A stretch of 64,000 nucleotides of DNA from Linyphia triangularis. Its lineage: Eukaryota; Arthropoda; Arachnida; Araneae; Linyphiidae. The stretch spans positions 992,001-1,056,000 of the forward strand of contig OZ021728.1 of assembly GCA_963978545.1 (NCBI GenBank). The letters are read 5' to 3'. Positions 57,143 through 64,000 of this stretch are shown piece after piece; the stretch's first letter is position 1; each line of letters starts with the position of its first letter. The notes below the pieces were generated by a model, which saw nothing but the letters and a program-made list of their open reading frames with translations, had not been told where the DNA came from and searched no databases. The translations under genes were made by a program, and so were the position numbers.

Positions 57143-58559
57143 ATTATTTTAGTCTTCACTGCATTGCACCATGTTAAGCAGTGTGTTTGTACTATATATT
57201 TTTTCATCCCGTAAAAAGTTGACCCCCCCCCCCCCCCCCGGTATATCTGGTGACTTAAATAACAAAACTTTTTCCTAGAATTTTGAGAACTATACAGGAA
57301 ATGATTATACAATAAAAGGAAAAAATACTTCTACTCATCAGCCTCTAATAATCATAGACAATAAGCTCCAGAAAATCGTCACGCAAGTAGCTATAAAAAA
57401 CGACATAGGAAAGAAACGAAAGACTAAATTAGTAGAAAAAAGAATGCTCATTGTAACAAAAAAAATTAAACGGCATGTGTGCTTTTTTTTATTTTGAAAT
57501 TTATAGCTTTTCCTCCCCCCCCCCCTTTTTTTTCCCCCTTTTATTTTTCAAGAGCCAGGGGGGTAACCTCCTTGCACCCTCCTGGGGGCGCCCATGCACA
57601 AAACTCTGAAAAAACATGTCTCTAATGATAATCTTTAGGGCTGTATTTTAGCTGCGTATCAGAAGAAATGAAAATACTTGTTTGATTCCAACAAAGTTTT
57701 TGAGAACAACAAAAATGTTGTCTCAAAGAATTCCCAAAGTTTACCGTGCTATGTAAGTAAATCTATCACTGACTCGTGATGATGCTCATTTTTCTTCTCA
57801 AGAACAGAATAAGCGGACTTTCTGTCCATAGTACTTAAGAGATTCAAAACTATGGACAGAAAAACAGTGGAGATTCTATAATTTTGGACTATCTAATATT
57901 CATATATAATATTTCTTGACAGGTTTTTTTGTTTTTTTTCAGAAGATCCAGTTTTTTCCTGTTATACAGAGCCATAATGAGGAACTTGCACAAGTGAGGA
58001 AAATGAATATTTTTTTTGTATTTTCTAGTGTTATCTAACGAATATATTTGAGCAGTGCAATTATTTTTCATCTTTATGCTTTCAATTAATCAAAAATCGA
58101 GTTTGAAATTAGCCGAAATCAAAGCAAAAGTCACGTGACCAAAAACGCATAAAAAAAACCGTGACGTGGTTACGCAGAGATAAAGTCGCAAAATGAAGGA
58201 GAAACCTCGCTCATTCCTCGTCTAAAACAGGTTTTAGACTGGTTCATTATCTGCGCTTTGACGTTTCACGCAAAAGTGGCTTTTTCCCGCCAAATTGCAA
58301 AGTGAAAAACTAAATATTTTTTTAACTATCTATCCGATCTCAAATTTTTGAAAAAATGGTATTGTTTTTCGTGATTTTTTCTTTACTTTTATTTAAAAAT
58401 AAAACCAAAAAACGTGAAAGTTCCTCATTGATGGACGGTTGAGCAATTTAAAGACATCCGTTTCTGACGAATAGCACATTTACAATTTAACATTGTGTTA
58501 TTCGTTCATTATATATCCCATAAAAATAAAGTTTTTCATATAAATCATTTATACGCCAA
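57143..58559. other. Unassigned; C-runs and a possible element end
   Basis: C-runs lie at about 57223-57239 and 57513-57525. GGGGGCGCCCATGCAC near 57583 looks like a hAT-type terminus but no partner was found. A CACGTGAC E-box lies near 58132. No coding pattern. Confidence 0.35.
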
Positions 58560-58830
58560 CTTTTATATTCATTGCAATAGCGTCGCTGCTATTGCCTGCG
58601 TGTGCTTCGTGTTTGCATCTAATTTTAAATATTAAAAACTATACTCTATCAGCAAAATATGCGGCAAATTGCGTTTTCAAAAATAATTTATTAAAAATGA
58701 ATGTGAATTTATGAATTCACATTCAAATACCTTTTATTAATTTTGATCAGAACAGTTTCATTATTTATTTATTAAAACAATTTTGACAACAGGAAACAGT
58801 TTCTTCAATGATCTGTTAAAGGCTATTTCA
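58560..58830 (+). repeat. Repeat C fragment
   Basis: Shares GTTTGCATCTAATTTTAAAT, CAGCAAAATATGCGGCAAA and TTATTAAAACAATTTTGACA with the other copies. Confidence 0.65.
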
Positions 58831-58965
58831 GCAATGGGATGGATGACGGCAAGTGTTGTTTATTAGTATTCCGTAAAAGCGACCTTTTAGTGACAGTGAC
58901 AGACTCTAAAATTTGGTAGAACGAATTGGCATCGACACCGAATCTTCCTTTCAAGTTTCAGCCCG

Positions 58966-59457
58966 ATATGTCATAACTTGCCAAAAAGAGAACAAACTTT
59001 TTCGTCTGGCAACCAACTTCATTTTGATTTTCAATGAGAAATAGCGCAAACGATTTCTCATCTTTGGCTCGGAAAACTTATATCTTTTAAAAGTAAGCCA
59101 AATTGTCGACATCAGTTACGTCATAAGTGACGTAATATTTTTTGCCAACTTGGCTCTCTTTCAATAGATGCAAGTAGACCGTCGCCAGATATCTGAATAG
59201 TCTGCAACCTTCTTAATTGAAAATTAAAGAGTGAGGGTTACCAAATAAAAAAAAAAATGCTCATTATTTGGCAAGTTACGGCGCATTTGGCAATTTGATT
59301 TAGTTCAACTTATTAAAAGTCGATTTTTTACCAGTTTCGACAATTTTTGCCACGGTAGACAAGTGGATTCGTAATCTACTCACTTTTCTCCAATTTCTAT
59401 AAGAAATTCAGAATTATGTTCGATGGGTCTAAAAATTGCAGTCGCCTCTCATTCTAT
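58966..59457. mobile_element. Family E element copy 2, left end missing
   Basis: From ATATGTCATAACTTGCCAAA to GCAGTCGCCTC it aligns with 26595-27070. The left terminal repeat beyond that point is absent. Confidence 0.8.
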
Positions 59458-60344
59458 AAAGGATTTAAAAAAGATCAAAGGTGGTTTTTTTTCTTTCTTT
59501 TTCCTACTCTATGAGAGGGCAACTCTATGTAGCAAGTATTCGTTGTGGAAGGGACTCTATGTAGACTCTACGTATAATCCCTTCTACATAAAGATCTAAA
59601 TTTATTCTAGTGCACATTTGCAAAGAGGTACAGTCCCCCCAAAAAAAACAGAACGATGGCTATATCTTTTGTTCTAATTGTTGAAATAACAAACAAAAGG
59701 TACCGTTGTAAATCGTGAAAGGTTTTTAATAATTATATGTAGTTTTTTTTATCATGAGGGGTCATCTACATATTAAAACAGAACCAAACTTTAAAAAGTT
59801 CAATAGCAACCTCATAATATTATTCCATATTTGGATTCAGCATTAAAAAAGAATGCGAAATACAAAAATTCGTAATTTTCTAATGAATGGTTTGTAATTT
59901 AAATGATAAAAAGAAAATGATAAATTAATGTTAAATAAAAAAGTTGGTTTTTTGGCCATAAATACTTAAATAATTAATATATTTCAGTAATTTTTTTTTT
60001 CAAAAGGTAGTTTGTAAATGGCCGAACATAAATAGCAATCAGCTTTTGAATCAATTTCTTTTTTAATAATTAATTATTAATTAATAAAGCAATTAAATTT
60101 TTTTTTGAATAGAAACATATATTTTTTTTGCTTTCATTAGATTTACCATGGTCTAAAACCCCCCCATAATTTTTTTCTTTCCATTTTGACTATTAGTTCT
60201 CGATTTTTTAGAGAAAATGTAAAAAACGCTCACTTTAAGGGACCGTATAGTAGACGACTTTTGAAAACTATCAAAGATTAATTCAAGGTAAACTAGAGGT
60301 GTGGAAAATCGCATAACGTTCAGTTATCGTATAACCGATAGTTT
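59458..60344. other. Unassigned AT-rich DNA
   Basis: No gene, repeat or signal recognised. Confidence 0.4.
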
Positions 60345-60659
60345 AAAAACTAAGAAACACGCTTTAATAGGAAAGTGAACTAAAAAGTAGAAGATAATTT
60401 TAAATAAGTTTGAAATAAGAATAGTGATTAATTATTTTATCGTAAAAAAGCGTGGGGTGCTTGATGTCTTTTGTAAATATTTAATAACAGATATTGGTAA
60501 AAGTAGAGCCATTATGAAAATATCTTAAAAAGCACCCCACGCTTTTGTACGATAAAATAAATATTTCTTGTTAATCACTCTATTCTTATTTCAAACTTAT
60601 TTAAAATTATCTTCTACTTTTTAGTTCACTTTTCTATTAAAGCGTGTTTCTTAGTTTTT
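60345..60659. repeat. Inverted repeat, ~120-bp arms, 69-bp spacer
   Basis: The left arm 60345-60461 (AAAACTAAGAAACACGCTTT ... AGCGTGGGGTGCT) pairs with the right arm 60531-60659. About 65 bp after the right arm, part of it is repeated directly (CTACTTTTTAGTTTGATTTT, AAGCGTGTTTTTTAG, 60680-60720). Confidence 0.88.
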
Positions 60660-61589
60660 TAATCTATTGATTATTTTCTACTTTTTAGTTTGATTTTCTA
60701 TTAAAGCGTGTTTTTTAGTTTTTTATATTATTAATTATTTTTTCTGTAAACTAACAATTTTTTTTTTTTAATTTACTTTCTTAAATTCCATTTATTTAAA
60801 ACAACATTTTTTAAGCAATTTCAATAAGTTATCCTTTAAAAATTTTACTGAATCACGTGACTTTTTCATTTTATAAATAATTTCAACGATCTAGTTACAT
60901 ATGTGTTTATAGTGAAATATTTCTGTAAAATATTCATGCTTTGCTAAATACTGTTTACTAATGCCTACATTTAATATTTATTAATTTTCTAATTATCAGT
61001 AGTATTCGTTATATTTCTGCAATTACAGTTTTCGATATTTTATTTATTTCGTGTGAAGAATGCACATCTTTAATGTTGTAAATAAATTATGTTACTTTTG
61101 CGTTTACTTGCTATTTTTGTATTAATCTTAAACATGACACTATAAATCCAAGTAGTTTCTATGCAATTTTAGACTAATACTTGTATTTTTTAATCTTCGT
61201 TCTATTTCTCCCGCTGTGAAGAAGAACCTTAAAAATACCTTTCGTTTTATGGAAATTCTCCCTGAAGATCGGTCAAAAAATGGTCGAAATATTTTCGCTC
61301 ATAAGTGACGTGTTTTTCAACATAATGCATTGAAATTTGGTATACAGGGTAAATGATGTATTCTGAATCGAATGAAATGATAAAAAATAAGGGTTCGTAT
61401 TGAAATTTTCGAAGATAGCGTTACTTTTACTTAGTAAACGGTCCCTCAAGAAAAAAAAAATTGCATCAGATATATAGATATATAGAAAATCGTAAGCAAA
61501 ACATTTTGGTGCAAACCGTAAGATTCTACGATAATTAGAACCGAAGATATAGCCATCGTTCTGTTGTTTTTTTTGCTTACTGTACCAAC
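60660..61589. other. Unassigned AT-rich DNA
   Basis: Apart from the partial tandem copy next to the inverted repeat, nothing is recognised. Confidence 0.4.
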
Positions 61590-61895
61590 TAGATGTCTGC
61601 GATATATCGATACGACGATATTTTTATCGACATTTTTTAAAAAATATCGATATTGAAAATATCGATAAAAGTCACCGATATATAGATATTTTCAAACATT
61701 TTTATTTTTTGATGATCGTTTTGTAGTTCCATGTGTTTTTTCGATTTCCTTTATTCCCTGTTTAAAAACTTCAAAACTAAACTGAGAGACAGGTAAAATG
61801 TCACCAATATTCAATATTTTACCATACACCTAAAAGCAATTGAAAATTATCTAAAAATTTTCTTAAAATCACTGCACCAATTAAGCGAAAATATA

Positions 61896-61926
<31 letters not shown>

Positions 61927-62129
61927 GTAATAGATCCATTTCAGTTGAAAAAGTAGTTACCTTACAAAAAAGCAATCATGGAAAGTAGAAATTTGCACCG
62001 AAAAACTTAGTTTCTGGCAAAATTGAAAATCAATTTTAAAAAAATCATGTATCGATATTTTATCGATATTTTTTTCTATGCAACGATATAGTATCGAGAT
62101 TTGTTTTGATCGATATTTCCCGACCTCTA
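61590..62129. mobile_element. TATCGATA-rich hAT MITE, copy 2
   Basis: Ends TAGATGTCTGCGATATATCG and, inverted, TAGAGGTCGGGAAATATCGA. A perfect 8-bp duplication GTACCAAC lies at 61582-61589 and 62130-62137. 540 bp, with ATCGAT motifs clustered in both ends and a T-run at about 61899-61926. Confidence 0.92.
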
Positions 62130-62174
62130 GTACCAACAGAGGCGCTGTCTCTTGATTGCGAATCTCAGCTGAAA

Positions 62175-62640
62175 TAGGGGTGTGAAACATTGCACAACTT
62201 TTAATTCACTATTATACTGACGGGGATTTACCTTTTTTATATTTTCATCATTCATTTGGAAAATAAATTGTGTTTGGTGTTATATTTTTGGAAATAGTTC
62301 TTAAAATGGTACTTTAAAAAAAAAAATACACTGCCTAAATGGCGATTTTGGGGATATGCTTTTCTATAATTGTTACATTATCCTTTTTTGTAAATGAAAC
62401 AGAGAAGAAAAGAAAAACGATGCTCAAAGGAAGAGAACTCTTAGGTTGAAGACATTCGTTTTTCAAATTTGTACGCCTTTATAGCCATTTTACGGAAATT
62501 TCGGAGGTTGGGATGTTTGGAATACTTAATTACTACAGCGATTTTGATCAAAATCGTTAAAGCCGTTTTTTTAGCTATGAGTGAACGGGAGCTATGAGCA
62601 TGTGCAATTTTGACGAAAACCTTAATGGTAGGTCCCATAG
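62175..62640 (+). repeat. Repeat D copy 4
   Basis: Shares GATGCTCAAAGGAAGAGAAC, CGATTTTGATCAAAATCGTT and GACGAAAACCTTAATGGTAG with copies 1-3. Confidence 0.75.
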
Positions 62641-62795
62641 ACGTTATTTTCAAGTTTTTAATTTTTGTCGTTTCATTTTGTATTTTAATTATTCGGTCAC
62701 TTTCGTACCTATACTCATGAAATGTCAATGTTTTACGCAAATTAGTTTCTAATTGCACTGAACTATAAGATTGTAACATATAAGTTCCTGTTAAT
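62640..62795 (-). repeat. Family A terminal repeat fragment
   Basis: An inverted-orientation family A end: CACTTTCGTACCTATACTCA, AATTAGTTTCTAATTGCACT and TAAGATTGTAACATATAAG. No left partner nearby. Confidence 0.6.
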
Positions 62796-62800
62796 AATAT

Positions 62801-63690
62801 CAAGCGATGGATATTACAATTGTAGTTGTGCCAATGTTTCTAATATTTGAAATTGCGTAATCAACACTGCTTCAATATCCTTTTCGCTTTTATTAAAACC
62901 TTCGACAAAAGAATTTTTAATACAACTAAGAAAGTCGTATAACAAATTTACTTCACGAAAATTGACGCAACGCTACCCTAGACAATTCTAAACACTTAAT
63001 TTATCGCAATTTAATAAAATAAAATTCAACATTTTCCGCATTCAAACTTCAGAATGTACTATCGGATCATTTTTTTTAAAGATTAAATCTAGTTTACAAG
63101 CTATAAATCTAATTATAATTTTATTAAATGTCGTTCCAATTTTTTCTTAATAAAATCCTTTTCTTGACAAGAATTATTGTGTTTACAACACTTTCACAAA
63201 TTTCAATTAAAGTGTGAGAATGCTTCTTCGTTCTCTAGAAAAGTATATTTTCTTTAGATATAAATCTTTCTCTCCACACATTGGAACAAGCGTAGAAATA
63301 AAATAAGAAAGAGAAAACCAATTTCAGCTGTCAAATAAGAACAGAAAGTCGACAATGGTGAGGCTAACAAACATGAATATTTCATTGCTGTGGATGATTA
63401 TAAATTTTAGTTTTCCAGCTTCGTCGTATTCAGTTCAATCTCTTTTAAAAGGAAGTTGACATTTTAATGGTTTTGAACGAGAACCTGGGGTTTTAGAGTA
63501 GTCATAAAAGGAGAAAAAAATGATGTCTGGGAATATTCGGGACTTCTAAATCTCAGGGATGATAAATTGATTTACGGAAAGCAAAACTTACACAGAAAAC
63601 CACCATGTTATACATTATTTATAGGCTTTTCACTTATTTTAATTGCCACAGGGTAAAGAAAGTATTGCTTTCGGCCAAAACAAATGTCAA
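62801..63690. other. Unassigned; weak signal-peptide-like frame
   Basis: A plus-strand ATG near 63356 (GTCGACAATGG, good context) opens MVRLTNMNISLLWMIINFSF, a signal-peptide-like run, but the frame stops after 34 codons and no convincing donor is present. Not called as a gene. Confidence 0.25.
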
Positions 63691-63691
63691 T

Positions 63692-63733
<42 letters not shown>
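63692..63733. repeat. Poly(T) tract
   Basis: An uninterrupted T-run of about 42 bases. It creates the lysine-run frame on the minus strand. Confidence 0.97.
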
Positions 63734-63735
<2 letters not shown>

Positions 63736-63764
63736 ATTTTCCCACTTTTTGGAACACCCTGACT

Positions 63765-64000
63765 TCAACTAGGGCTGAGGAACATCGCATAATTTTCAAT
63801 TACAGCAATTTTAATTAGCAGCTACCTTTGGCGATATTTTTTGCAATAATTTTTACATGGACAAAAAGAAAAATTGCGCAAAAAAATAAATAAATTAATC
63901 TTTGATGGGAGATGCTCAAAAGCAGAGAACTCTGTGCTAAAGGTTTTTCATTAGTTTACACTTTTATCGTATTTTTATGGGAATCTCGGAGCTGGTAATG
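63765..64000 (+). repeat. Repeat D copy 5, cut by the window end
   Basis: Shares GGGAGATGCTCAAAAGCAGA, GAACTCTGTGCTAAAGG and CATCGCATAATTTTCAATTA with the other copies and runs off the right edge. Confidence 0.7.

Noticed and set aside
63356..63460. Signal-peptide-like start MVRLTNMNISLLW
   Set aside because: Stops after 34 codons with no convincing donor; could be chance in AT-rich DNA.

Overview
This is a gene-poor, AT-rich stretch of a eukaryotic nuclear genome, most likely an arthropod. Nothing in it is bacterial: I see no operons, ribosome-binding sites or CRISPR. The evidence is tRNA-derived SINEs, solo LTRs, a decayed Ty3/gypsy element, hAT, Tigger, Harbinger-like, TTAA-type and P-superfamily DNA transposons, and spliced exons with GT..AG borders. 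The exact taxon cannot be read from the sequence; an arachnid is only a guess. Names such as SINE-1, LTR-2 and family A are local labels.

Layout. 0-6.3 kb is a nest: a long-TIR foldback element (family A) holds a SINE that holds a solo LTR, and a solo LTR-2 is split by a 2.2 kb P-superfamily transposon with perfect 31-bp TIRs, a perfect 8-bp target duplication, a THAP-type first exon and a transposase C-terminus. 6.3-18.2 kb carries SINEs, a 250-bp-arm inverted repeat, solo LTRs and a small pseudogene with a mitochondrial-type N-terminus (12.4 kb). 18.4-22 kb is a large family A element full of tandem repeats. 22-28.3 kb has MITEs and foldbacks.

28.5-33.1 kb is the best gene candidate: a promoter-like block with ETS- and CRE-like sites, an exon with a start-stop uORF and the initiator ATG, an exon that encodes one membrane segment and the stop, two more candidate 3' exons and an AATAAA. 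It predicts a 47-residue tail-anchored microprotein. 34-46 kb is again nested transposons, including a nest six levels deep at 41.8-45.8 kb. 46.7-52.4 kb contains another LTR-2 and a broken Ty3/gypsy element (gag-PR-RT-RH-IN) inserted in an older repeat. Two further possible host exons lie on the minus strand at 40.6 kb (start exon) and 53.2-53.5 kb (end of a coding region). 54-64 kb is repeats and unassigned AT-rich DNA.

No pathway can be assembled: apart from the microprotein gene and the two candidate exons, the coding-like pieces are relics of mobile elements or pseudogenes. Many insertions can be dated relative to one another because their target duplications are intact.
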